From positions 1 through 64,000 of the forward strand of contig NZ_CAUQJB010000011.1 in the NCBI RefSeq assembly GCF_963518325.1: a stretch of DNA of 64,000 nt. Reading direction: 5' to 3'. Position numbers and translations under genes: made by a program. The notes under the pieces were generated by a model. The model made no database searches and was not told where the DNA came from. It worked only from the letters and a program-made list of their open reading frames with translations. Positions 8,816 through 17,365 of this stretch are shown piece after piece (the stretch's first letter is position 1; the number at the start of each line of letters is the position of its first letter). This stretch comes from Vagococcus_D sp963518325 (GTDB lineage: Bacteria; Bacillota; Bacilli; Lactobacillales; Vagococcaceae).

Positions 8816-9370
8816 TCAGTTCCAGTCCGAAGCCAGCACGCCATAATAAGACATATCGCAAATACCTTGATTATTACAACCCGCTTGTCGCAAAGTTCCT
8901 TCATACTGCATGCCACATTTTTTCATAACCGCTCCTGAATTGGGATTATTTACATCATGCTTCGCCTCAACCCGATTCAGGCCCACCTCATCAAGTAAAT
9001 AAGTAATGACACATTGTAACGCTTCTGAAACAATTCCTCTATGCCACCACGCTTTCCCTGTACAATAACCTAAATGAGCCATTCGAGTATCCTCATCACA
9101 ATAATTAGCTCCTATTGAACCGATAGGGTTCCATTCATCTTCTTTTAAAGCTATTGCCCACTGATAATGATTAAGATGTTTATAGTCTTTTATCCACTGG
9201 TCTAACACCATTTGACTAATGGCAAGACTAGAATGGGTTGGCCAGGTCAAGTAGGCTGTTACCTCACTGTCAGATCCCCAATTTCGGTACATCGGTGCAG
9301 CATCTTCCAATGTGAATCGCCTTAATATTAGTCGCTTTGTTTCTAACCGCTTTGTTCCCAAATGCTCCAT
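8816..9370 (-). CDS. GNAT N-acetyltransferase, RimJ/RimL type
   Basis: A 184-residue enzyme of the ribosomal-protein-alanine acetyltransferase-like group. It begins ETKRLILRRFTLEDAAPMY, the usual RimJ/L start. The acetyl-CoA motif is GKAWWHRGIVSEAL, and the C-terminal NPNSGAVMKKCGMQYEGTLR block is typical. The substrate is not predictable. It is a single gene with its own promoter, converging on the menC terminator. Confidence 0.88.
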   Translation of the reverse strand: MEHLGTKRLETKRLILRRFTLEDAAPMYRNWGSDSEVTAYLTWPTHSSLAISQMVLDQWIKDYKHLNHYQWAIALKEDEWNPIGSIGANYCDEDTRMAHLGYCTGKAWWHRGIVSEALQCVITYLLDEVGLNRVEAKHDVNNPNSGAVMKKCGMQYEGTLRQAGCNNQGICDMSYYGVLASDWN

Positions 9371-9467
9371 AAGTCCTATCCCCTAACATGAGTATTCTTT
9401 CGATTTACGGTCAATCATACCCCTTTAGGAAGCGCCATTCAAGTTTTTTTAACAACTACACCTCAAT

Positions 9468-9690
9468 CAAAAGGGGGTGGGACAATAGTTCCCTCCGATA
9501 CTTTTACGAACATTGTGCGATAGACGCGCTCCAAAAGTCTGCTCGTTTCGCTGTCCCTTGTCTCTATTTGCTGCCGTTATTCCTTAGAGATAAGGGACAT
9601 CGTAACCTGTGTAGTGCTCGGAGCATGTATTTATCTGTGACGAGTTGTCGAGGAAACAAAACGACTTTATGTCCCTGCTTGCATAAACTT
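9468..9690. repeat. putative non-coding mobile repeat (GGGACA-ended element)
   Basis: A roughly 215-base block bounded by GTGGGACAATAGT (about 9477-9489) and the inverse of GGGACATAAAGT (about 9667-9678). It contains an inner hairpin CCCTTGTCTCT ... AGAGATAAGGG (about 9556-9598). The plus-strand reading frame across it has no homology I recognise and no ribosome site. It overlaps the end of the NlpC/P60 gene, so it could double as its 3' region. It resembles GGGACA-containing intergenic repeats of enterococci, by recollection only. Confidence 0.45.
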
Positions 9691-11197
9691 ACTTTATTTG
9701 TTTAACACTGGTCTTTGCAGCTGTAAAATACCCCTCCTTGGTATTCAAACGAGGGGTCCCATTTGCTGTGTAGTCAATTTTTTGAACAGCTAAAACAGTT
9801 CCTTTTTTCAGCAATCTTTTTTTAGTTTTAGTAGTAAAATCAACACTGGTATATAAGGCATCATCTGTTAATGTCACGACTTTTAACGGATTAACTGTTA
9901 AATACTGGTCGATTTGGCTAATTGTTTTGATTACACTTGCTTTAGCAGCTGTGTAGTAGCCACTGCTCGTTTTTAGCCGAGGGACCCCCGCCCCGTTGAA
10001 TTCGATTTTTTGAACGGTTAACACCGTTCCAGCTTTAATTTTTGTTTTTCGAGTACTGGCATTAAATTCCACTGAAGTGTAAAACGTATCGTCTGTTAGG
10101 GTTACCACTTTTAGTGGGTTGACAGATAAGTAGCTGGTCAAATTACTAATCGGCTTTACCACCTCACTCTTAGCAGCTGTCAAATAGCCTTTAGAGGTCT
10201 TCAAACGGGGCAGTCCACCTGAACTGTATTCGACACCTAAAACGGTCACAAGGCTTCCCGAAACAACTTTTTGGCCACGGGTTCCATTACTAAATTCAAT
10301 ACTAGAATAATAATAGTTGTCTTTTAATACCCCGATTTGGCCCGGATTAATGGTATAAAACGGGTCGATATTCCCGACAACTTTTATCACATCTGCCTTG
10401 GCCGCTGAATAATAGCCCTCAGAGGTTTTAAAGCGTGGTGTCCCGTTCGCTGCATAAGCGATACTCTGAACTGTCAATAGACTATCTTTTGGCAACTGTT
10501 TTTTTTTCGTGCTTCCATTGAATTCGACACTGCTGTAGAGACTGTCACTTTTTTTTGTTGCGATTTTCCCTGGATTGACGGTGTGATAATCTGCCAAATT
10601 CACACTAGATGGTCCAGTCAAATTCATTCTTAAGGCAAAACTTGGGGCGAAATAAGGATTGATCCTTTCCACTTTTACCTGCTCGTTGAAGGTAGGCGAG
10701 TGAACATATTGATTATTCCCAATAGCAATCGCCACGTGGTAAGTACTACCCTGATCTCCCCAGAAATATAAATCACCAGGTTGCGCCCCATTGACTGCGA
10801 TTCTGGTTCCCGACTTTTCTTGAGGGACTGTCCAAGTGCCAATGTTTTTGCCTGTCACTTGCTGAAAAACATAATAAGCTAAACCAGAGCAATCAAAAGC
10901 CGTTGGCCCCATCCGCTTCTTCGGATCTTGTGTATAAGCTTTTCCCAAGTGTTTGAGCGCTTCATTCACAATGGCTTGGCGTTGATTAGTCGTGGCAACG
11001 GCTCGCGGGGCAATCCTTGCCGACTTTTCTAATCCTGTATTAAATCCCAGATAGTCCTCAAAGGTCATTTGGTTCCGTCGACTATCCTGTTGATACGCTT
11101 TTTTTAATTCCGCAGTTGTGGCTGCTTCTGTCCGCCCATTTCCAAAAGTAATTCCCAACATACAAACAAACAGTGCTCCCCATATTTTCACCTTCAA
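9689..11197 (-). CDS. secreted NlpC/P60 endopeptidase with four C-terminal repeats
   Basis: A probable cell-wall gamma-D-glutamyl peptidase. Residues 1-25 form a signal peptide (IWGALFVCMLGITFG). The NlpC/P60 domain spans ~68-190, with the cysteine in FDCSGLAYY and the histidine in YHVAIAIGN. Four ~76-residue repeats then run to the end, each ending in a version of PRLKTSxGYxTAAKxxV. They resemble DUF5776-type wall-binding repeats (family name from memory). The start is TTG at 11197, six bases after GGGGGAG. Total length is 502. Expression is monocistronic. Confidence 0.88.
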   Translation of the reverse strand: MKVKIWGALFVCMLGITFGNGRTEAATTAELKKAYQQDSRRNQMTFEDYLGFNTGLEKSARIAPRAVATTNQRQAIVNEALKHLGKAYTQDPKKRMGPTAFDCSGLAYYVFQQVTGKNIGTWTVPQEKSGTRIAVNGAQPGDLYFWGDQGSTYHVAIAIGNNQYVHSPTFNEQVKVERINPYFAPSFALRMNLTGPSSVNLADYHTVNPGKIATKKSDSLYSSVEFNGSTKKKQLPKDSLLTVQSIAYAANGTPRFKTSEGYYSAAKADVIKVVGNIDPFYTINPGQIGVLKDNYYYSSIEFSNGTRGQKVVSGSLVTVLGVEYSSGGLPRLKTSKGYLTAAKSEVVKPISNLTSYLSVNPLKVVTLTDDTFYTSVEFNASTRKTKIKAGTVLTVQKIEFNGAGVPRLKTSSGYYTAAKASVIKTISQIDQYLTVNPLKVVTLTDDALYTSVDFTTKTKKRLLKKGTVLAVQKIDYTANGTPRLNTKEGYFTAAKTSVKQIK

Positions 11198-11326
11198 CTT
11201 CTTCTCCCCCTTTTACCTTTTTTCATCCTACGCTTATCTCTCACAGTTTACCATCTGGCAATCTGTCCTAGCAATTATTATTGCTCCAAAGTTGGGTCTC
11301 AATTTGATGACAGACATATCAGTTTG

Positions 11327-11788
11327 ATGTCTGGCTTTCAAAAAAAAGCCATTGAAAACCGTTTTCATTTTACGTGGGATACTTATAGTGAATTTGTTCT
11401 GCTAAGTCATGATAAACTACCATTTGCACATTGAAATCTTTTGTTCCTCTCGTCCCGAAAACGAACAAATTATTATTGCATTCCTGTCAGATATCTTGGA
11501 ACTTAAGGTCGTCAGCATCCTGGCTCATACGCCCGATTATCAGGAAGTTGTTTCAGCATTTTCCCCGAAGATTGGTTGCTGCCTCAAACGATTGAACTAT
11601 CTTCCGTCTTAACCACAGAGGAAACAATCAATGATCAGTTGACATTCTGGTCTTTTGAGGAGCCTTTGCCCTTGATTGTTAGTTATGCTCTGACTGTTTA
11701 CCAACATCAAATCAACTCTCCCAACTATCAGTCTGCTAAAAAAATCCGTGAGCTTTATGTCATCAGCTTCTTACACTTTGTCTTGTAA
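11327..11788 (+). pseudogene. frameshifted gene remnant, family unknown
   Basis: Three consecutive plus-strand frames read as one decayed protein. MSGFQKKAIENRFHF ... DKLPFAH runs from ATG 11327 and stops near 11434. LHIEIFCSSRPENEQIIIAF ... YQEVVSAFSPK follows in the next frame. LLPQTIELSSVL ... YVISFLHFVL continues in the third, to 11788. The joins near 11425 and 11565 look like single-base indels. The composite of ~150 residues matches no family I can name. Confidence 0.55.
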
Positions 11789-11814
11789 AAAAAGATGGCA
11801 CAAGTCTTCGCAAA

Positions 11815-11850
11815 TAAAAGTAGCTGGGACTAAGCTCCTAGCCACTTTTA
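11815..11850 (-). terminator. terminator of ftsE-like/ftsX-like operon
   Basis: Arms TAAAAGTAGCTGGGA and TCCTAGCCACTTTTA pair at 13 of 15 positions. The hairpin overlaps the stop codon of the permease gene. The minus strand continues into a T-rich tract. Confidence 0.65.
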
Positions 11851-12486
11851 CTGGCTCTTTTCCTTAGTAATTAATTTGAGGGTTGTCCGGTAATGGATTT
11901 TTATGATTAAAGCAACGACTATGATAATCAAGCCATTCACTTTAAAGGGGTGATACCAGGGCGTTGGCCAATTTTGCAGATACCCTATTGTGACAATCAA
12001 ATAGATGACGCCCAAAATAACGACGCCACTCAATAAACCAGCCAAGCCAGCCACTACTATTGGCAGAACATACTCTAAATAGAATTCACGAGTCACATGG
12101 CTTAAACTACTTCCCAATAACCGTTTAATGGCTATTTCTTCCTGATGCAAAATGAGCTGACGTCTTAGCCCAGTATAAAAAAAGAAGTAACCAAAAATAA
12201 GCAGGCCAATCAACATCATAACAATCCCAATTTCCACTCCCGATAGCAAATCCATTAATTGGCCCAAGGTACTGTCGACCAATTCACCCTCGTACAAAGG
12301 CGCTTCTTCAATCCTAATATACTCTCGCAAAACCCTGCGCAAAGAGAGTCCCAAGCCTAAACATAAAAAATAGCTGAAACTACCCAATAAACTGAAAAAA
12401 ACCTGCTTTCGGTTACGCTTAATCATTTTTAACCCATTCTTCCATTGATAATTCCTGACTTGCTCTGTAAGCAACCTCTTTGCCAT
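11848..12486 (-). CDS. short FtsX-like ABC permease
   Basis: A 212-residue membrane protein with four predicted segments (~29-50, 85-107, 135-170, 186-203). Its C-terminal half reads EEIAIKRLLGSSLSHVTREFYLEY, the cytoplasmic coupling helix pattern of FtsX/MacB permeases. A standard FtsX is ~300 residues with a ~120-residue extracellular domain after the first helix; here that loop is only ~35 residues. The gene follows the ATPase gene without a gap. It could be a divergent FtsX or a small lipoprotein- or peptide-type exporter permease. There is no sign of truncation. Confidence 0.75.
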   Translation of the reverse strand: MAKRLLTEQVRNYQWKNGLKMIKRNRKQVFFSLLGSFSYFLCLGLGLSLRRVLREYIRIEEAPLYEGELVDSTLGQLMDLLSGVEIGIVMMLIGLLIFGYFFFYTGLRRQLILHQEEIAIKRLLGSSLSHVTREFYLEYVLPIVVAGLAGLLSGVVILGVIYLIVTIGYLQNWPTPWYHPFKVNGLIIIVVALIIKIHYRTTLKLITKEKSQ

Positions 12487-13167
12487 TTAGTCACCCTTCC
12501 CGTCTGAGCCTTTTGAATCTGCCACTAACTGTCCATTTTTGATCGTCAGTAACCTTTGAGGAAACTGTTCAGCTAGTGAATGATCGTGAGTCACCATTAA
12601 AACGGTAGTTCCTGTGGCACTGATTTTTTCCAGCAACTTAAGAATCATTCGAGAATTATTAGGGTCCAAATTGCCTGTTGGCTCATCAGCAATCAAGACA
12701 GCAGGCTGGCGGATTAGAGCACGAGCAATTGCCACCCGTTGCTGCTCACCGCCTGATAATTCTTCTGGAAAATTAAGGCCTTTACCTGATAAACCAACAA
12801 AATCCAAGATAGTCGGCACCTGCTGGGCTATGAGCTCTTCTGAAATCCCCACTACTTCCAAAGGATAGGCTAGATTTTCCCATACCGTATACCGCTCTAA
12901 CAATTTGAAATCCTGAAAAATAATACCTACCTGTTGACGAAAATTGGCTTGCTCTTCTGTTGTCAAATGAGTAAGATCACAGCCGGCCACACTAATGTCG
13001 CCGCTGCTGACCACTTCTTCATTGTAGATCAATTTGATGAAGGTTGATTTCCCTGCACCACTGGGACCAACCACATAAACAAATTCACCTTGCAAAATAG
13101 TCACAGACAGATTTTGTAGGGTTGGCTTAGACTGATAATGATGCGTCACATTTTCTAATTTAATCAT
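12487..13167 (-). CDS. FtsE-like ABC transporter ATP-binding protein
   Basis: A 226-residue ATPase with Walker A GPSGAGKST (~35-43), the Q-loop in GIIFQDFKLL, signature LSGGEQQRVAIARAL, Walker B VLIADEPTGNLD and the His switch MVTHDHS. The FQDFKLLERYTVWENLAYPL stretch is close to FtsE (FQDFxLL..TVxENVAFPL). It is directly followed by the mini-FtsX permease, forming a two-gene unit. Because the partner lacks the PcsB/CwlO-binding ectodomain seen in cell-division FtsX, I leave the symbol open. The real ftsEX may lie elsewhere. Confidence 0.82.
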   Translation of the reverse strand: MIKLENVTHHYQSKPTLQNLSVTILQGEFVYVVGPSGAGKSTFIKLIYNEEVVSSGDISVAGCDLTHLTTEEQANFRQQVGIIFQDFKLLERYTVWENLAYPLEVVGISEELIAQQVPTILDFVGLSGKGLNFPEELSGGEQQRVAIARALIRQPAVLIADEPTGNLDPNNSRMILKLLEKISATGTTVLMVTHDHSLAEQFPQRLLTIKNGQLVADSKGSDGKGD

Positions 13168-13187
13168 TTTTTTCTCCTAAAATAAAA

Positions 13188-13216
13188 ATACTTCCTTAAG
13201 TGTAGCAAGGAAGTAT
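13188..13216 (-). terminator. intrinsic terminator
   Basis: Perfect 10-bp arms ATACTTCCTT (13188-13197) and AAGGAAGTAT (13207-13216), followed on the minus strand by TTTTATTTT. It ends the 197-aa gene and insulates the ABC pair. Confidence 0.8.
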
Positions 13217-13311
13217 CACATCAGTAAGTAAATTTGTTAACAGTTGTGTGTCAATTTAATATCGCCAGTAAGCTCTTAAATAAGCGCCGTTTAAGTATTA
13301 TTCAAATACCC

Positions 13312-13905
13312 TCACATGTACTTTTGTTTGACTCTCTTTACTAAAGCTGTGTCTAATTTGGTTAAAAATTCACCAGTTTCATAACGGTTAATGCCTTCAA
13401 AAGACTGAAAGTAATCCTTAGTGATTGGCAAGTCCATTCTTTTATGGATCCCTACTAGCATTAAATTAAGGCCGTGATCGCCGATTAAGATAACCTCACC
13501 ACCTGGTATAAACAAATAGATCATTTCTGATTCTAAGATTACATCTTTATGAGAGATATCATGAAGCACTTTAAGAAAGTGAGACAAGCCCTGACTGACA
13601 TCTGCCAGTTCAATCGCAATATCGGTTCGTTCTTCCACATCGGCTTCTTCACGAAACAAGTACAAAAAAGTTTGAGGGTACACAAATTTTCCGGAAATCA
13701 AATAACATTCCGGCTGATTCGTTACAGTCAAGGCTTCCTTAATCATCATCCTCATGCTTTCATACCCCTCTTCATAAACTTCACCATAAAAGTGATAGTT
13801 TTCGGGGTGATGAAACGCATCATCATAGACTCGGTTGTTCAAGTCAACATATGTTTCCAATTGTTGTTCCATTAAATCAAATTCTTCTTTGGTTAATCTA
13901 CGCAT
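13312..13905 (-). CDS. hypothetical protein, 197 aa
   Basis: A soluble acidic protein without signal or membrane segments. It starts MRRLTKEEFDLMEQQLETY after AAAAGGAGG. A glycine-containing hairpin (MIYLFIPGGEVILIGDHGLN) sits near residue 130. I recognise no family or catalytic motif. It stands alone between two terminators. It looks like a genuine gene from its ribosome site, terminator and codon use. Confidence 0.65.
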   Translation of the reverse strand: MRRLTKEEFDLMEQQLETYVDLNNRVYDDAFHHPENYHFYGEVYEEGYESMRMMIKEALTVTNQPECYLISGKFVYPQTFLYLFREEADVEERTDIAIELADVSQGLSHFLKVLHDISHKDVILESEMIYLFIPGGEVILIGDHGLNLMLVGIHKRMDLPITKDYFQSFEGINRYETGEFLTKLDTALVKRVKQKYM

Positions 13906-14222
13906 TCTTTGTCCTCCTTTTAATTATGAGTCCGACTAGGCTCTGGACTTCTAATTCTTGGGCATCGAAAATAAGGCCGATCAAAAATAGGTCGGTCTAG
14001 TAGCTATTCCTAAGCGAAAAGACGCTAGTGATTAGTGTGTTTTAGTTTAGGAATACGATGGGAATTGCTATTTTATTCGTCTATTCACACTTTTTTTACT
14101 TACTGAAGGGATGACGAAAAAATGGAAGGGGTTTCTCCATCAGTTTAACTGTAAACTATTTTTTACTACAAAGCAATTCTTATTAGCACTATTGGGCTCT
14201 TTCTCATTAACTTGCCATCAAA
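13906..14222. other. intergenic region without a recognised gene
   Basis: It contains imperfect inverted repeats around 13925-14005 (GGCCGA/TCGGTC). A plus-strand frame of 61 codons at 14111-14296 has no ribosome site and runs into a terminator hairpin, so I do not call it. Promoter signals for the minus-strand gene ending at 13905 probably lie in the first 80 bases. Confidence 0.5.
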
Positions 14223-14253
14223 AAAACGAAAGCCTGTCATTGGCTTCCGTTTT
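14223..14253 (-). terminator. terminator of rtcB-side operon
   Basis: Arms 14223-14234 and 14242-14253 (AAAACGAAAGCC/GGCTTCCGTTTT, one mismatch), with a seven-T run on the minus strand. Confidence 0.8.
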
Positions 14254-14273
14254 GTCTAACTTGCTAGTTTCTG

Positions 14274-14594
14274 TTAAATCTTTTTTGCCAACTTAAATTT
14301 AGTGACTAACTGGCTTAATTCCTGCTCAAGTAAATCGGCCGTCTCTTCAGACTGGACAATTGTTCTAATGGGTGCTGCGTACATGTCCATCAGCCCGATG
14401 GCTCTGACTTGTTCATCTATGACTTCCACTGTTATCTGAGGGCTAACAGATGTTGTACCGCATCCATCTACTTTCAAAAATGCTAATTCATAATGTTGGG
14501 GATCTTTTTGCCTTATGCGAAAATACCCGTTTTCCAAATATTCCTTCTCTTCATGGTAATGCTTGGTTAACAGCAATAGTTCTGCGTAAGTCAT
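14274..14594 (-). CDS. hypothetical protein downstream of rtcB
   Basis: A 106-residue soluble protein that starts MTYAELLLLTKHYHEE. It has mixed charge and a VDGCGTTSVSPQITVEVIDE core suggesting a small beta-rich fold. It is not recognised. It lies 61 bases after rtcB on the same strand and is followed by a terminator, so it may be cotranscribed with rtcB. That position is the only hint of function. Confidence 0.65.
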   Translation of the reverse strand: MTYAELLLLTKHYHEEKEYLENGYFRIRQKDPQHYELAFLKVDGCGTTSVSPQITVEVIDEQVRAIGLMDMYAAPIRTIVQSEETADLLEQELSQLVTKFKLAKKI

Positions 14595-14655
14595 TTTATC
14601 TTCATCCTCTCCTTACTTAAATCTATTATAGCATTTTCAAGGTGAAGCGCACCTA

Positions 14656-15891
14656 TTATCCTTTAATAACACCTACTGTTTTCAATTTTTTTATTGGGAT
14701 CACTAAATCCTGTTGATTTGACATGACCTCATCAATGTTTTTATAGGCAAAGCGACTTTCTTCTGCCACATCATCTTTTTTGACTTTGCCGAGAATCACC
14801 TCTTGTTCCTTTAAATCAACAATAACCGACTCAACAGAAATGGCTTCTCTGGCTTTTTTTCGGGAGTAAACGCGACCAGCTCCGTGTGACGACGAATGAA
14901 AACTTTCCGGATTACCTAAACCAGACACGATGTAGCTATAGGATCCCATAGCTCCTGGTATAATCCCCAATTCCCCTTCGCGAGCACGAGTCGCCCCTTT
15001 ACGGTGAACCCAGACATCATGACCGTAATGGTGTTCCAGGGCGGCGTAATTATGGTGACAGTTGACACGCATGCTATAGTTGACCTCTTTAGCTAAAAAC
15101 TTATCAACATAGTGAGACAAAATCCCCATGCTCTTATCCAGCATTTGCTCACGATTTTCATACGCGTAATCCAGAGCCAGATTCATCCATTTAAGATAAT
15201 CCTGACCTTCTTTTGTTGCAGTTGGTAAAAAAGGCAGCTGATTTTTTTCGGGAACACAGCTATGCCACAAGCTGTTAAGGTCTTTAGCCACTCCATTAAA
15301 GTGGCTGCAGATCTTAGCCCCTAGATTGCGGCTACCAGAATGAAGCATGATTCCCAAATACCCCTCTTCGTCCTGCTGAAACTCAATGAAATGATTTCCA
15401 CCACCAAGTGTACCGATTTGATAGTAAGCATTTTTAAGTAATTCCTGACCATTCGGCAAGCTTTCATCACACATGTCAATCAGCCCTTGATCAATTACCT
15501 GCGAGGGCTGTTTTTTCTTGTGTAAATTAAAGCCAACAGGGACATCACGCATCACTTGGTTGATGATCAATTTCATCAAAGGTTGACGATCGTGTTCAAT
15601 TTGTTGTAACTCGGAAAATTTAATATCCGTTTGGACATAAGACATTCCACAACCAATATCCATCCCAACCGCATTGGGCACAATGACGTCTTTAGCTGCC
15701 ATCACCCCTCCGATTGGCATACCATACCCGTAATGGCAATCTGGCATTAACGATACCCATTTGAAAACAAATGGTAGCTGGGCTAACTCTGTGGCTTGTG
15801 TCAACACGTTCTCCTCTATATCGTTTTCCAACCAAATCTTAATCGGTACCATCTGTTTTGTTTTATCGTAAGACACGTACATTTTTTTCAC
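14656..15891 (-). CDS. rtcB: RNA-splicing ligase RtcB
   Basis: A 411-residue GTP- and Mn-dependent RNA ligase that joins 2',3'-cyclic phosphate or 3'-phosphate ends to 5'-OH ends. Metal and active-site blocks are visible: GMDIGCGMSYVQTD (metal cysteine), GTLGGGNHFIEF, MLHSGSRNLG, CHHNYAALEHHYG, HRKGATRAREGELGIIPGAMG and SSSHGAGRVYSR, whose histidine corresponds to the guanylated residue. No rtcA cyclase or RtcR is nearby. Instead, two WYL-domain regulator genes diverge from its promoter region. Confidence 0.96.
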   Translation of the reverse strand: MKKMYVSYDKTKQMVPIKIWLENDIEENVLTQATELAQLPFVFKWVSLMPDCHYGYGMPIGGVMAAKDVIVPNAVGMDIGCGMSYVQTDIKFSELQQIEHDRQPLMKLIINQVMRDVPVGFNLHKKKQPSQVIDQGLIDMCDESLPNGQELLKNAYYQIGTLGGGNHFIEFQQDEEGYLGIMLHSGSRNLGAKICSHFNGVAKDLNSLWHSCVPEKNQLPFLPTATKEGQDYLKWMNLALDYAYENREQMLDKSMGILSHYVDKFLAKEVNYSMRVNCHHNYAALEHHYGHDVWVHRKGATRAREGELGIIPGAMGSYSYIVSGLGNPESFHSSSHGAGRVYSRKKAREAISVESVIVDLKEQEVILGKVKKDDVAEESRFAYKNIDEVMSNQQDLVIPIKKLKTVGVIKG

Positions 15892-16086
15892 TCCTGTTCT
15901 GATTCCTACTCTCAGTCTAAATCATTTCGTTAACACTTGCTTTAAAAAAATGTTGCGACCTCTTGTTTTCCTCTATTTTGTTAAGTTAATCTGCCATCTA
16001 TCATTAAACGAACCGTTAATGAGGCATCGGTAATTTTAAACTTACTAACATTTTTGGGTCATTTAAAGAAGATGTCATTCTTAATT

Positions 16087-16095
16087 TGCTATAAT
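16087..16095 (+). promoter_or_regulatory. extended -10 promoter of WYL gene pair
   Basis: TGC-TATAAT (16087-16095) is an extended -10 with no good -35, 38 bases before the ATG at 16133. The 241-base gap to rtcB is the shared control region. Confidence 0.65.
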
Positions 16096-16132
16096 GGGGT
16101 AACAACTAAAATTTAACAGTGAGGATATCTCT

Positions 16133-17365
16133 ATGGCCAGACAATTTAACGAACTTGTAAAAGATTTTAACTCTATCCGTTCCTATGCTCGTGATTTCTA
16201 TATTAATGGATACAAGCAACGGGAGGACTTTCAAGAAAAAAGTTTACGTAGCTACGACAATGAACGACGACGCATTGAAAGTTACCTCCGTGACTATATC
16301 GAATGGGAGCAAACAGCTCAAGGTAAAAGCCTACGCCTTGAAGTTACGCAAGAACAGGAGCATCCTTTCTTTCGCTTGTGGCAGACAAAAAGTTTCACTA
16401 AAAATGACATTTTCCTGCATTTTGTTTTACTTGATTGTTTAGCTGTCGGCGGTGTTCAATCACTGCCTCAGCTCACCAAGATGGTTCACAATAATTATTT
16501 AAACCAATTTTCAGAGCCCCTCTCCTTGACGGATATCACCATTCGCAATAAGGTCAAAGAATATTGCCAATTAGGTATCTTAGAAGAAATTGAAAAGGAC
16601 AAACGCATTATTTATCAGCTAAAACCACTGGTGCCATTACCTGATAACGTTGTTGACATTCTTCACTTCTTTAAAGAAGTTGCCCCAGCCGGTGTCATTG
16701 GTCAGTTCCTCTTAAACCAACTCGTACCAGCGGCCAGTCCTTTTACCTTTAAACATCGCTTTATCGTTCACAGCTTAGACGAACAAGTGGTGCTGAATGT
16801 CTTAGCAGGTTTGAATCAACGGCGATTGCTCCATCTCACTCATTTTAATGGCAAAGAATCAACTATGGTTCCCATGTCTCTCTATGTCAGTACGGAAACA
16901 GGCAGACAGTATCTGATTGGCCAGCTTATGCGGCCAAACATCCTCAGCTCTATTCGAATTGATGGGATCAAAGAGCTCTCCCTGGGCAGTGTCGTCAAGG
17001 ATTATCAAACTTATCGAGATGCCTTTGAGCAAAAAAAGCATCGAGCTTGGAATGGTAGCTTTAATCAGCAACGGTTAAAATCACTGAAAATCTTACTGCG
17101 AATTGAAGAAGGTAAAGAGGATTATTTAATGACTCGCCTCACCCGTGAACAACGGATGGGCCATAGTAGGCGCTTAGATCGTCAAACGGTTTCCTTTGAG
17201 ATTGAATTAACTGATCTTTATGCCATCAATCCCTTCCTCCGAACGTTTATTGGTAAAATTATCACCATCGAGAGCAGTGACTTGACATGGCTGGAACAAT
17301 TCAATGACGATTTAGATCAATTAATCACCCTTTATTTATCCAAGGAGGCCGATCATGACAACTAA
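16133..17365 (+). CDS. WYL-domain regulator 1 (410 aa)
   Basis: Probably a ligand-sensing transcription regulator. The N-terminal ~150 residues are charged and include a helical winged-helix-like region (SLTDITIRNKVKEYCQLGILEEI ~132-154). Residues ~220-290 resemble a WYL core, with MVPMSLYVSTETGRQYLIGQ, an arginine-rich IDGIKELSLG and a C-terminal WCX-like extension. It overlaps the second WYL gene by 11 bases. WYL domains bind nucleic-acid-derived ligands in other bacterial regulators. The target here is likely rtcB or the pair itself, by inference from divergence. Confidence 0.75.
   Translation: MARQFNELVKDFNSIRSYARDFYINGYKQREDFQEKSLRSYDNERRRIESYLRDYIEWEQTAQGKSLRLEVTQEQEHPFFRLWQTKSFTKNDIFLHFVLLDCLAVGGVQSLPQLTKMVHNNYLNQFSEPLSLTDITIRNKVKEYCQLGILEEIEKDKRIIYQLKPLVPLPDNVVDILHFFKEVAPAGVIGQFLLNQLVPAASPFTFKHRFIVHSLDEQVVLNVLAGLNQRRLLHLTHFNGKESTMVPMSLYVSTETGRQYLIGQLMRPNILSSIRIDGIKELSLGSVVKDYQTYRDAFEQKKHRAWNGSFNQQRLKSLKILLRIEEGKEDYLMTRLTREQRMGHSRRLDRQTVSFEIELTDLYAINPFLRTFIGKIITIESSDLTWLEQFNDDLDQLITLYLSKEADHDN

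Noticed and set aside
9388..9705. 105-codon plus-strand frame
   Set aside because: Covers the repeat-like block and overlaps the end of the NlpC/P60 gene antisense; no ribosome site or homology.
14111..14296. 61-codon plus-strand frame
   Set aside because: Passes through a terminator hairpin and overlaps the 106-aa gene antisense.
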